This document shows positions 31,501-39,470 of a DNA stretch of 64,000 nt, one piece after another. Positions within the stretch are counted from its first letter, which is position 1. Each line of letters begins with the position of its first letter. This DNA is from Panopea generosa (lineage: Eukaryota; Mollusca; Bivalvia; Adapedonta; Hiatellidae). The stretch covers positions 61,977,078 to 62,041,077 of the forward strand of contig CM055895.1 in assembly GCA_029582155.1 (NCBI GenBank), given 5' to 3'. The position numbers and the translations under genes are program-made. The notes under the pieces were generated by a model that worked only from the letters and a program-made list of their open reading frames with translations, made no database searches and was not told the origin of the DNA.

Positions 31501-34322
31501 CTCATAGTGGCCATAGCACTTTTGACATTTCACAATATTTACCATCTTTTGGGGTCCAACTTATGGATAAATACCCCCACCACACCTATACTGAACAAAA
31601 ACTTAACTGCAATGAATAGGAAATACTTTAAATTCCCATACTATTCATCTGTAAAACAAATATATAGTCCTTGTACAGAACTCAGCCCCTTGATTTGACT
31701 TCAATCATCCACTCTGAGGGATTTGTTATGAACAGAAATGCTTTAGATTTTAAAAAGAAGTTTTTTTTTGTACACATGGATGCGAAAATGAAAATAATCA
31801 GTTTTCTCTATAATATTCCTATGTAAAAGTAAAAAACACATTACAGGGCCCCAATATATCCCAGCACCTTGATATGTAGACTCTTTAATCCTTGCTGATG
31901 TAGGTATTTATATCAAATATGAACTAGTTTGACTGAAAGGTTATTTGGAGGAAGCTTTGTGATTGATTGACTGATTGATTGAATATTTAGCATCATTTTT
32001 ATGCCATCAAGGGCTAACAGACGATCAGTTAACCATACCACTGTTTCCTGGGATTAACCAATACTCGAGCACACCCCATCTCCGCAAGTAACTGATAACT
32101 TTCCTACTTAAATCAGCGGTGAGAGACTAATGATAATGAGACACAATGTCGTATATCAATCATCTCAGAGGCTGTTGCCGGGCGGGGATTTGAACTCATG
32201 ACTACTGGATTGATACTGGGACGCATAACAGACTGAGCTAATCGGGCCCGGAAGCTTTGTGAAAAGTCCCAATTTTAACCTTATTGCCCCACCCACCCCC
32301 TGGCCCCTTATGGAAATTCCGTTTTACAACAGTATCCCTATATTCAACTCAAAACCCCCTTACAGGGCCCCTATAAATACAAGACCCTTGATTTGTACAA
32401 ACTTTAAACCCATACTCATTGGGATAATCTATATCAAATATGAACAAATTTGACTGACCAGTTGTTGAGAAGAAAATTTTCGAAAATTTTCTATTTTAAC
32501 CCTTTTTTTACCCACCCTGGCCCCTTATGGAAAGCCAATTATCATTATAGAACCAAATCTTATTTCCTTTCAATAGATGATACTTCAGAACTCATATTGA
32601 ATAATAATTTTGCCTAAATAGATGAAAAAATGAGAGTTTTCTGTCCACTTACAGGGCCTCTATAAATATTAGCCCCTAAATTCATATCTGCAATCAAACT
32701 CCTACACATAGGGATAATGTGTGCCAAATATGAACACATCTGACTTACCAGTTCTTAAAAAAAAAAAAGATTTTTGTAATTCCCAATTTTTATGCTTTTG
32801 GGCCCCTCCTGACCCCTTAAGACGTTGGAACCCAGTTATTTTAATAAATGTGAACCTCCTTGACCAAACAATGCTTCTGTGAAAATATAGGCAAAATCAG
32901 TTCCTTTTTTAAAAAAAATAAATTAATGTTTATTATAATGACATGTGTCCACTAATTGAACCCTCGGGGTGGGGTCATTTTTAACCCCAGGGACACCATT
33001 TAACAAATCTAACAGAATTATAGTTGGTTATCATTACTACATAAACATTTTCAAAATCTGTTGGGTGGTTCATGAGAAGAAGATTTTGTAAGTTTTAGAC
33101 TATTTTTAGTAATGGCAGCCATCTTGAATTTCAGATCAAAAAAAGAAACCTTCTGTATAGTCTCCTATGCAACAGAAACATCCATGTTAAGTTTGAATTT
33201 AATTGGCTTAGTAGTTTCGGAGAAAGTGCTGCTGACAGACGACAGACGACAGACAACGCACCATATCCTTAGCCCTTATGGCCTTTGGCCAGTGAGCTAA
33301 AAATGAATGATACGCAACTAATTATCATTTATAATTAAAATTTAAATGATTAGAAACTTCAAAACCACCATAATGTGACAAAAAAACAACAACAATACTT
33401 TTATTGGAATCGCAAAATTGAAATGGAATTCCATTTCTAAAAATAAACATTACACATGCAATGCATGATAACCTTCCCCTCATCATTCAAACTCTTTCTA
33501 AGACCATCCGATCTCACCAATATATAACCAATATAATAAACCAGATCAACTGTAAATCAATCTGAAGTAACATGACTCACTTAATACATTATATATTAAG
33601 GTTAACAATTTTAAGCATTAAAACTATTTTAATTTAACAAGAGTGCATAGGCAGAGTTAGGAAATCCCTATTCAATTATTTTGGTATGCTTTAATTATCC
33701 AGTCTACCTATGCAACAAAGGTTCAATGAGTATGTCTAAACATGAACATGGCATATTAGATAAAGATGTTATTTATTAAATCTAAAATAACCCCCCCCCC
33801 CCCCCCCCCCACCCCCACCCCCCTGATATACTGCCTTTTAATATGTCAATATTAAGGGGGGGGAATCTAACGTAATGATTTAAGATGTAACGAATAGTAG
33901 TTTCAATAAACAGAAACAGCAGGTCTTCCTGGCTAGCTCTGCTGGCAGAGCATCTGACTATCAAGCCAAGGGTCTTGAGTTCGAATACCTGCCACTGGCC
34001 ACAGTCTTCGTGATGAACGAATTATGACATTAAGTCTCATTGTCTTTCATCCCTTATCACTGTTTCAAGCGGGAAAGTTATCAGTTACTTTCAGAGATGT
34101 GTGCTCGAGTAGTGGTTAATCTTCAAGGATCCCAGGAAAGAGTGGCTAGGTTAATTGATCAGTTTTCAGTTGTTGTGGATTATCCTAATTCCAGGTTGCA
34201 ACAAAGACATAGTGATTAATAATAATTAACAACAAATAGTTAACAAAATGCTAGATATAAAATATTTTAAATACCTCTGGTTCTTGAAGGATGAAGTGAA
34301 CGTTGCCATCCCCTTCAGCCAT
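7447..34322 (-). CDS. Putative four-exon gene, family unknown
   Basis: Four minus-strand segments join in phase 0: 34,322-34,275 (start codon, MAEGDGNVHFILQEPE, then GTATTT donor), 12,487-12,410 (TTTCAG acceptor, RVPLQFHFDPTAVSVEEAEV..., GTACTT donor), 7,830-7,741 (CTGTAG acceptor, LLYHLLCPTGFNGENSRL..., GTGAGT donor) and 7,524-7,447 (CCATAG acceptor, LKAPLFYHIQLNFIGMMF..., TGA). The sum is 97 codons. The first two exons are the more convincing; the last two are also open in other frames and on the plus strand. A minus-strand AATAAA lies near 7,128. No domain or signal peptide is recognised. Intron 1 would be 21.8 kb and hold most of the window's arrays. The gene could instead continue elsewhere or be chance. 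Confidence 0.35.
7741..7830 (-). CDS. Candidate internal exon of the unknown gene
   Basis: 30 codons in phase 0 between AACTGTAG and a strong GTGAGT donor, with a branch-point-like TTACTAG upstream. The plus strand also has a 50-codon frame here (about 7,671-7,826, ending in TGA, AATAAA near 7,866), so a plus-strand terminal exon is the competing reading. Confidence 0.3.
7835..8205. other. No recognised feature
   Basis: AT-rich DNA with no repeat match. A short fragment of SINE family B 3' end (GAATATTTAGCATCATTTTTAT) lies immediately to the right, at about 8,209-8,235, and abuts the next array. Confidence 0.5.
8239..8690 (+). repeat. Minisatellite, 68-bp unit, about 6.6 copies
   Basis: Unit begins TCTAGACCTGTAGACTTATA and contains GGATCCAGCACCAGTTTGGC. 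Early units are nearly identical; the last two carry small insertions and substitutions, so the array decays rightwards. Its left edge abuts a SINE family B 3' fragment. Confidence 0.95.
9000..9300 (+). repeat. AT-rich tandem repeat, compound unit of about 130 bp
   Basis: Blocks TATAATGATTTATNATGG, CACTTTCAATTATGGTTAT and GAACTCTTTGAATAATGCAA alternate and repeat two to three times, with (TA)n runs between. No coding sequence. Confidence 0.8.
9301..10500. other. Intergenic; short ATCATTTACC-type repeat at 9,770-9,835
   Basis: Apart from a 10-bp-period repeat (ATTTACCATTTATC) at about 9,770-9,835, nothing is recognised. Confidence 0.5.
10501..10730. mobile_element. TTAA-type piggyBac-like MITE, copy 2
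   Basis: 230 bp with inverted termini TTATCCCTTTACTCCAT and ATGAAGTAAAGGGATAA; the flanking tetranucleotides are single-base variants of TTAA on both sides. The centre is an almost perfect palindrome, 24-bp arms around ATAAT at about 10,562-10,614, which would extrude a hairpin. Confidence 0.85.
11059..11279 (+). repeat. tRNA-derived SINE, family A, with target duplication
   Basis: Flanked by a perfect 12-bp direct repeat, ATAATATGGAGG, at 11,047-11,058 and 11,280-11,291. Contains the A box (GTCCAATGGTAGAGC), B box (GGTTCTATCC), TGTCCTTGAGCAAGACAC body and AAATAAATAAGT tail. The duplication shows retroposition. Confidence 0.9.
11348..11552 (-). repeat. tRNA-derived SINE, family D (best copy)
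   Basis: Read on the minus strand it starts GGGTCCTCCGTGGTGGAGTG, an acceptor-stem and A-box-like head. It then has GATACGAATCCTGCCCGCTC as B box, a short body, and ends CCTATTAAAAAAAAA. Length is about 205 bp. Confidence 0.85.
11985..12013 (+). repeat. G-rich homopurine tract
   Basis: (GT)n followed by a nearly pure G run interrupted by one A. Slippage-prone and potentially quadruplex-forming. Confidence 0.9.
12140..12310 (-). repeat. SINE family D fragment
   Basis: Contains TTCTGCAAGTAACTGGCAAA, a reversed B-box-like GGACTCAAACCTAAG and a reversed head ending TTAGACCAATTAGGACCC. The 3' end is lost. Confidence 0.6.
12410..12487 (-). CDS. Candidate exon 2 of the unknown gene
   Basis: 78 bp, phase 0 at both ends, between TATTTCAG and CAG|GTACTT. 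GC content is clearly above the flanks. The product RVPLQFHFDPTAVSVEEAEV plus six residues is acidic and helix-compatible; no family recognised. Confidence 0.5.
12727..14296 (+). repeat. Minisatellite, 38-bp and 31-bp units, about 43 copies
   Basis: Long unit ACTAAGCTCATCTACACGCC plus ACTGCCCTTATTATTAA; short unit lacks the ATTAAACTAAG part (TTTAAGTTCATCTAAACACC plus ACTGCCCTTA). Long and short units alternate irregularly, and blocks of about 240 bp recur (13,400-13,540 resembles 13,640-13,780), so larger segments were also duplicated. Confidence 0.95.
14297..14873. other. No recognised feature
   Basis: AT-rich sequence between two arrays; no exon or repeat recognised. Confidence 0.5.
15184..16486 (+). 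mobile_element. Helitron-like element H1 with tandem core
   Basis: Starts AACAAGAGGGCCAAGATGAC and ends in a perfect hairpin, GCTCACCTGTGAGCC-TTT-GGCTCAGGTGAGC, followed by TAAAAA. The middle has about five core units of 148-167 bp, each with ATGTTTTTTGACGAATCAAG, AGAGGGTCACCCAAGGAACA and TTTCTGACAAGAAGATTTTT. The left flank, tandem core of about 160 bp and 3' hairpin match the plan of bivalve pearl-type non-autonomous Helitrons; assignment is by structure, not by search. Confidence 0.65.
16843..17037 (+). mobile_element. Helitron-like element H3, short form
   Basis: Starts AAACAAGAGTTGTCAGACAAC, where GTTGTC...ACAAC can pair, and ends GACATTCATCCCAGCGAGCT followed by AAAAAAA. Same terminal plan as H1 but without a tandem core. 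It lies close to the right end of the hAT-like element. Confidence 0.55.
20231..20575. other. No recognised feature
   Basis: Short unique segment between the 88-bp satellite and the LINE remnant. Confidence 0.5.
20714..22602 (+). repeat. 57-bp minisatellite derived from the LINE ORF, about 33 copies
   Basis: Unit contains GTTGTGCCTAGGACCCGTAC, AATCCTGTATGGAATAGAAG and CTTCCAGTATGACA. In the LINE frame it encodes VVPRTRTILYGNRSF, exactly the motif missing between the flanking ORF pieces. Units are 57 bp (GGAATAG) or 58 bp (GGAAATAG); runs of 57-bp units stay open on both strands and give repetitive spurious ORFs. A stretch of more than 300 bp from about 21,041 recurs nearly unchanged 806 bp later. 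Confidence 0.95.
22801..23787. mobile_element. Non-autonomous hAT element, 987 bp
   Basis: Flanked by a perfect 8-bp duplication GTTTTAAC (22,793-22,800 and 23,788-23,795), which fits the hAT target pattern nTnnnnAn. Termini are inverted: CAGGCCTTCTAAAATT at the left and its complement at the right; inside, ATCGGTCCAG and its counterpart are also mirrored. No transposase frame is visible. It interrupts the 3' UTR of the LINE. Confidence 0.85.
23996..24275. other. Degenerate sequence, possible SINE remnant
   Basis: ATGGATAGAATGTTGGCC and GGCTCTGATCCCAGG resemble decayed A and B boxes of a tRNA-derived SINE. No other supported feature. Confidence 0.3.
24276..26278 (+). mobile_element. Helitron-like element H2, copy a, 620-bp internal repeat
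   Basis: Starts AACAAGAGACCCAAGAGGGCC and ends CTGGCCTTTGGCCAGTGGAG followed by CTAAAAA; the TGGCC/GGCCA pair forms a terminal hairpin. An internal unit starting near GGGTCATTTTTAACCCTAGG occurs at about 24,370, 25,320 and 25,935. The first spacing is longer only because a family C SINE is inserted in it. The GACGACAGA-rich stretch before the right hairpin is shared with H1. Confidence 0.65.
24670..24985 (+). repeat. tRNA-derived SINE, family C, nested in H2
   Basis: Head GGTCTAGTGGTAGAGCGTCC with B box GGTTCGATCCCC; the anticodon-like loop reads CAC. The tail is ACAACAACAACAATAA. It splits CCCTATGTAA from AATTCTAAGTCCCC, which are adjacent in the sister unit at about 25,605, and leaves ATGTAA on both sides as a short target duplication. 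Confidence 0.9.
26410..26500 (-). repeat. Fragment of the 419-bp retroposon (family F)
   Basis: Matches its 3' part in reverse: GATGCCAACAGGAAGGAAGA, TTCCAGGTTCATTCT and TTAACATACAGATT. The rest is missing. Confidence 0.6.
26501..26989. other. No recognised feature
   Basis: AT-rich unique DNA. Confidence 0.5.
26990..27360 (+). repeat. AT-rich tandem repeat, about 28-bp unit
   Basis: Degenerate units of ACATTAATATTCATTAATAC plus ACCAAGA, roughly 13 copies, running directly into the next array. Confidence 0.85.
27361..28712 (+). repeat. 24-bp minisatellite with inverted blocks
   Basis: Unit TCAATGACACCATTTGTTAA plus CTAG, alternating with TCAATGAAACCATTTG and TTTGTAATCTCA variants in two- to four-unit higher-order patterns. 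Two blocks (about 28,208-28,300 and 28,552-28,640) contain the unit in reverse orientation (CTAGTTAACAAATGGTGTCA) and share the novel spacer AAAAAATTGTTTTTGTCAAT. Confidence 0.95.
28713..29412. other. Intergenic; short (CTGT)n at about 29,107
   Basis: No gene recognised. A (CTGT)4 microsatellite lies at about 29,107-29,122. Confidence 0.5.
29413..29600 (-). repeat. SINE family D, degenerate
   Basis: AGGCTTTAATAAAAAATTTA, ACACATTACAGTCCAG and ACACATAAAGTTTTAGAACC follow the family D order in reverse; the tRNA-like head is eroded. Confidence 0.6.
29601..30224. other. No recognised feature
   Basis: Very AT-rich sequence, no exon or repeat match. Confidence 0.5.
30225..30640 (+). repeat. Unclassified dispersed repeat, copy 1
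   Basis: About 420 bp that recurs at 39,043-39,470 and, more diverged, at 33,340-33,760. Shared landmarks are ATTTAAATTAGAGTGGTAAA, TCTAAGATGAAACA, TGTAAACCTGTAT, a TGACYCAT...TCACAAAATAT block and GTCAGTGAGTATATA. There are no obvious termini, so the family is unknown. Confidence 0.65.
30641..31461. other. No recognised feature
   Basis: AT-rich. An 87-codon frame at 30,995-31,258 lacks splice signals, domains and repeats of its own and is not called. 31,387-31,450 resembles 33,343-33,420. Confidence 0.45.
31462..33304 (+). mobile_element. Helitron-like element H2, copy b
   Basis: Starts AACAAGAAGCCCAAGAGGGC and ends CCTTTGGCCAGTGAGCTAAA, with the same internal blocks as 24,276-26,278 (TTACAGGGCCCCTATAAAT, GGAACCCAGTTATTT, AGACGACAGACGACAGACAA). 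It carries a family B SINE with target duplication. Confidence 0.65.
31962..32249 (-). repeat. tRNA-derived SINE, family B, nested in H2b
   Basis: Flanked by a perfect 12-bp duplication, GGAAGCTTTGTG, at 31,950-31,961 and 32,250-32,261. On the minus strand it begins GGGCCCGATTAGCTCAGTCT, passes the B box and ends in a short ATTCAATCAATC tail. This fixes the true ends of family B at about 288 bp. Confidence 0.92.
33340..33760 (+). repeat. Unclassified dispersed repeat, diverged copy 2
   Basis: Shares TTTCTAAAAATAAACA, CATTCAAACTCTTTCTAAGA, ACATGACTCACTTAATACAT and TTCAATGAGTAT in the same order as the copies at 30,225 and 39,043. Confidence 0.45.
33789..33822 (+). repeat. Poly-C tract
   Basis: A run of about 20 C followed by ACCCCCACCCCCC. 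Length is unlikely to be reliable in assembly. Confidence 0.9.
33928..34205 (+). repeat. tRNA-derived SINE, family B, diverged head
   Basis: Head CTGGCTAGCTCTGCTGGCAG AGC-like A box and TTGAGTTCGAATACCTG B box, then the family B body (GCGGGAAAGTTATCAGTTAC, GTGCTCGAGTAGTGGTTAA). It ends just short of candidate exon 1 at 34,275. Confidence 0.75.
34275..34322 (-). CDS. Candidate first coding exon of the unknown gene
   Basis: Start codon in a good context (AAAATGGCTG), 16 codons MAEGDGNVHFILQEPE, then a GAG|GTATTT donor. It joins in phase 0 to the exon at 12,410-12,487. Confidence 0.5.
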
Positions 34323-34330
34323 TTTGCTTT

Positions 34331-35162
34331 TATCAACAACACAAAACTTGAAAAACTAAGTATATTTAGGTGAATCCTTCCATGGGACAGTGAAATCCTG
34401 CTCTTGGGTTACCGGTTTCTGAGAAGACAAAATAGAATGCAAAAGTTTAAGTAGTAGTTTAGATGTTCAGGCCATCCTAAAAAAAAAATTGTTTGCTGCG
34501 CTCCAACCCAGTATTTTCCATGTGGGTACGTAGGCAGCTATTTCATTTTATCCAGATTTGATATTTCAGTGTCATTTTTACCAAAATAAAGTTCAGAGAT
34601 CATGTTAAAAAATTTGCTCTTTGTAAGTCAATAAAAATAAGTTTTGATATCTGTAATTTGAGTAGGTAGGTAGGGCATGGTATTCAACCACTTTCTTAAG
34701 AACAACCTTGTCTTTGAGGGAGGCGGGGAGCATTAGTGGTGGCCAGATCTTGACCAAAAGTAAGGATTATTGTCTTATCAAGGAAATTTTTATGATTGTA
34801 AGTTAGACAATCAAACAAGTCGATAATCCAATCATCAATCTATGCTGATGCCAGTTCTACCATTTCCCTTAGACAAGCTGACAATCTCTGAGTAAACACT
34901 ACATTGTATTTACTTGGACACATGAACTAAAGTTATTCTCCTCACAACAGTTCAATTGAACATTAAATAATCGCCCAATTATTGAAGAAAAAAAAGGTGA
35001 CGAGTGTATATGAAATAAAAAGTCATTTGTCACATTTTTGCATTAAAGGGCAAAAATTTTAAATCATTTTTTAGTTTAATCCTTTCTTTTTAGTTTCTAA
35101 TAAAATTTCTAAGAAATCACAACATTTAAATAATCTGTTATTTGCTCCATGTGTGTAAGGCC
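34331..35162. other. No recognised feature
   Basis: Unique DNA upstream of candidate exon 1. No promoter motif that I would defend. Confidence 0.45.
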
Positions 35163-35251
35163 TTAACCCTTTGCTCCATAGATATACATTTTCCCGCACC
35201 AATCACCGAAGGCCTTTGAAAACAGTGCAGGAAGAGTTCACATTGCTCGTG
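35163..35251. mobile_element. TTAA-type piggyBac-like MITE, left half only
   Basis: Begins TTAACCCTTTGCTCCATAGA and follows the family to ATTGCTCGTGAC in the middle of the central palindrome, where it stops and is followed by AATAAATAAATAA. Breakage at a palindrome centre is a common fate of such elements. Confidence 0.75.
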
Positions 35252-38200
35252 ACAATAAATAAATAATTTACCTACCAACTTACCCTATTTGTATTTCCAT
35301 GTATTAGGAACCACACTATTAATTTATTAAGGCCTAAACTGTTTTATTTTTATTGGTTGATATCTTGACGGAATCTTGCATTAAAAATGCATAATATAAC
35401 TCTGTTTTAAAACTCAAGTTTTCTGGAGAGACATTTTTTCAGTGGGTCATCAGTCATTCCTGAAATGTATCTTCCATTCCCCGTGAAAAGGAGTAATATC
35501 CCTGTTATGTGAAGTGTCATTATTTACAGTTATGATTTTTTTAAATATTTTACAGATATTGACAGAGCAATCTAATATGCATATGCATATTTTAACATAA
35601 ATGTTTCTGTTATCATCGGTGAACTTTTACAAAGATAACTCTTTGAAGCCAGGAATAAAACAACTGCAGTATGTAGAAATAACATTTACCTGTATAAATT
35701 CTTACTCACCAGACTGATCATAACTTGCAAGTGGACAATAAATCCCTGATACACCAGTTGAATGTATGAATTGGTTTACATATGCATAAAATCATAGAAT
35801 GTTGAATTTAATAATAGTCATCAATTTACAAAAATTTCAGACAAAATGTATTCAAATTCATTTCTTTTGTTTACATGACTTGGAAAATGATCTAGGGTTA
35901 TTTGATGTAAATTGATTTTGTCATTGAAGTGTATTCCTTGTATACCTAATACGAGATATACCTATTACCGCGAATGTTCGTTTAATAACAATATCCCAGA
36001 CATGCGCTAAGCTCAAACTTCCATTAATGTCAGCATTTGTTTACATTTCATACTGGCAACTGTTTATTACTCAGCTCACTTTAGTAACTTTATTACTGTT
36101 TATTATTGATACCATTATTTACATGAATGACAAAATTTTAGACTCGCGGTAATAGGTATGACCAGTATAAATTCTAAGTCACTTGCAGCATCTTTGCCAA
36201 TGAAAATAAAGCTTACCTTGATTTATTTCACATGTCCAGTTCATTTAAAAGGCATCACCAGTCTGTTAGTTTGATATTTTTAGGAAAGACATTGAACAAT
36301 AAAGCAACTTTATGAGCTCTCTTCTTGGTATGAAACATGTTTTATTTCTACTTCTGTAATATTGATTTTACAGAAGGTTAAGTTTTATTCCCTTGTACTC
36401 TTTATTGTTCCCCATTTTGTAGTGCATATCAAAGGGTGTTGTCAAATAATTTGATATTTTTTTATTTGATCGTCTGCTAGTCTCACCCCCTATTACAGCG
36501 ATTAAATGAGACTACCCATTCTGAAGTCTGCAACAATAATCATACAACTTCATCTGATAATTCTTGAGTAAATATGCAGAAATATAATAACAAAGTTTTC
36601 GCTAACCACTTATATCCAAAGTGTTTAAGAATATTCTCAGGAATTGGTTTCACTAAAAGAGCAATCATTTCACGTAGAAGACCATATTATACAAATATTT
36701 CTTGAAAGTAACATTTTTTTTTGTTTGTTTTCTTCAATCTTATGATATACGTACATTTCATCTCGCTGAAATACATTTGTTGGCGGGGATTTTTTAAATG
36801 TCCTGCCAGTCTCCCTAACCAAGAGAAGAGCAACATGACAAACATGACACACCTATTTCATTTAACATGTTCGCTTAAATTAAGCATTAACAACAACCAA
36901 TTTTTACCTGTTGAAATGTAAAATCCTTTGCTAATTGTAAGTTTTATTTTATATCTGCAGTTTACAAAACTGCAAGTTGAGTTTTTAATATTCCGTAATT
37001 TTTGACAGTTGCAACATCTATTTCAGGAAATTAAGACGTTTTTTATTTGAAAATATACTACATCTATTCGTGAAAGAATATTGTTCTCTAATGGGCTGAA
37101 CTCAGCTTTTCAATAACAAGGATATGACCAGAGACATGTAAATCACGATGAAATCACAAAACAGATGATTAATAAAAGCAAACTAATATTTTAAAATATC
37201 ACTTAACTACTCATGTTATGTCGCTACGTGCAACTGCACATATGACAGATTGTGACTCTCGGGCAAATGGAATTAACGGTACACAGGCATTCTTTGCACG
37301 AGGTGCAAAGACGTGTTTTCTTTGAACTTACTTTAGACAGAGACATATAAACACTTAATGCTATTAAGTAACTGTTTTAAGGTAATAGGTCAAATAACAA
37401 CGTCGCCCTGGTCAGATAATTGACATTTTCAAAATAATCATTTAAAGTTGCCTGTCTAGCTTGCCTGGCTGTGTAACTCTGTCTGCTTGTCTGTAGCCTG
37501 GTTAGATATGGCTTGAAAGGGTCGCTTTTTATTATTTGGATATATGATCTTCTGTCCATCTTTAAAAGACTCCTTAGGTACGTGCAGTAAGTCGCACTAG
37601 CCTTCCTGCTGCATCGACCAATAATAATAGGTTGCACGTGTTCGTCTTACCGTGACCACTATTACATATCTCCATCGTAACAGTTATGTCCAAAACAAAA
37701 ACAAAACAAATCTGCAGCATGTGTCTGGGCTCAAATACTTCACTGGTTCAAGATATACAATTATAAAGGGAAAAGAGCATACCTTGACCAGTGTTTTTTT
37801 AATCCAATGCGTTTGTGATACCTATCAATTTCTAGAGAAATTATATGCTAACTATTCACCGACCAACCGTTCTGAAATGACACAGAATTGACCAGAAAAC
37901 TGGTATCAGCATAAAATTTTCAGTGGTGATTTCTAAAATACTGATCATTTAATACATGGTAGGAAAAATAAATCACTGCAATACAAAGTACTGAAAAAGA
38001 AAAACTAAAGTTTTATTTCTACCTCCTTCATCTGTAGGTTAGGAATACTCAAAGGAGACAAAAGTGGTGTGAGTCTTGTTGATGTCTTTGTGCGTGATGG
38101 AATCATTTTATTTTATTTTAATTTATAAAAAGAAAGGCAAGGTAATGCGGGGAAAATAATTTTTTGGCGTTTCCCTTGTAATAATGACATATTTCTGATT

Positions 38201-39042
38201 TTTAAAATAGTATTGATACCTACATGTTCGTTCTTTAGTTAGACATGTTCCTTATTGATCATGATCCATTACGATTTGTGTTTTTTTTTACAAGTTTTTG
38301 TGTTTATATAAGCATTCCTTGTATGCGATAAATTGCGATATTGACATATTATAATAATTGTTCTTCATCTTATTCTATATAGTAACCTAACCACTTGGGT
38401 GCCTCACTGTTTGAGTCCAATATTTAGGTAAGTGCTGTGTCCGAGCACTTGCATGTTTTTTTTGGTGTGTGTTTTTTTCCAAATATTATGACTGTGTGAT
38501 AAGATTGTAACTTAAGCAAGAATCCATTGAAATAATGGATTGAGGGGGTGGGGTCTCGATTAGAAACACTCTGAATATAGATGAATGACGCAACCAGCCA
38601 TTCAAAATAGAGAAGGCTATTTCCCTATCTGAGCAAGGAAGGTCCGGAGGCGTGAAAAAATCATGCGCTTTAATGCTTTATCATTTGATTTTTTTATAAC
38701 TTCTGAAAATTTCGAATACTGAGTCACTAAATGCCTCAAAATCATTTATTCAGTAAAGCCTTAATTTACTTTATTGCCTTTTCTTCTTCATTAATGTATA
38801 TTGACTAAATTCAAATATAGGAGAAACAAACGTGCTAATTCTATACTGCGCATCTCCAGGGAGACACCTGTTAAATGTATGGAACAAATTAAACAAGGTT
38901 TTTCGAAATATCTTAAATAACGCTTTCAATAATACTGTCTAATTTATGAAAGTTTTTTATAGCATGTGAAACGTAATTATTTTAAAGGTATCAGGGAAAA
39001 GACGCGATAAGAGTTCTTAAAAAATAAAATAATTATCAAAAT
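35252..39042. other. Mostly unique AT-rich DNA
   Basis: Apart from the MITE at 35,958-36,159, no repeat or gene is recognised. An 86-codon minus-strand frame at 37,637-37,377 (SDPFKPYLTRLQTSRQSYTA) is arginine-rich and lacks recognised domains. An uninterrupted 66-codon frame at 36,721-36,921 is likewise unsupported. Confidence 0.45.
35958..36159. mobile_element. MITE with 16-bp perfect terminal inverted repeats
   Basis: ATACCTATTACCGCGA at 35,958-35,973 is answered by its exact complement at 36,144-36,159. It is 202 bp with an AT-rich non-coding interior. No convincing target duplication, so the superfamily is open. Confidence 0.65.
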
Positions 39043-39470
39043 GGATAAAAAGTCTCTCATTATCATTAATAAATATAAACCGAACAGTTTAGTATGTCAA
39101 ATCCACCAAAACGTGACAAAATCTATATTTAAATTAGAGTGGTAAAGTTGAAACCATTCTAAAATAGACAGCATTTAAATACTGCTTGGCGACCTTCCAT
39201 TGTCATACAGACTCTCTCTAAGATGAAACAAGTTCTACTACGTGTAAACCTGTATAACGATCAAATTGAAATGAAAATGAAATCATGTGACTCATATAAT
39301 ACGTCACAAAATATGTTGCAATTTTAAGCGGGGAATCTATTTCAGTCCATCTAGACGCGTAACCCACGTTAATTAAGGAATACGTTTTCAGTGTGTTATT
39401 TTTGCATGTTTCAATATTGCAGATATCAATTTACGGGGTCAGTGAGTATATATACACATGATAAATTGGT
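39043..39470 (+). repeat. Unclassified dispersed repeat, copy 3
   Basis: Matches 30,225-30,640 over its whole length with insertions; keeps TCTAAGATGAAACA, TGTAAACCTGTAT, GTGACTCATATAATACGTCA and GTCAGTGAGTATATATA. Confidence 0.65.

Noticed and set aside
33789-33822. Poly-C tract as a regulatory element
   Set aside because: Simple homopolymer; length uncertain and no gene start adjacent.
37377-37637. 86-codon minus-strand ORF
   Set aside because: No domain, no splice partner, and part of it is a CAGACAAGCAGACAG-type low-complexity stretch.
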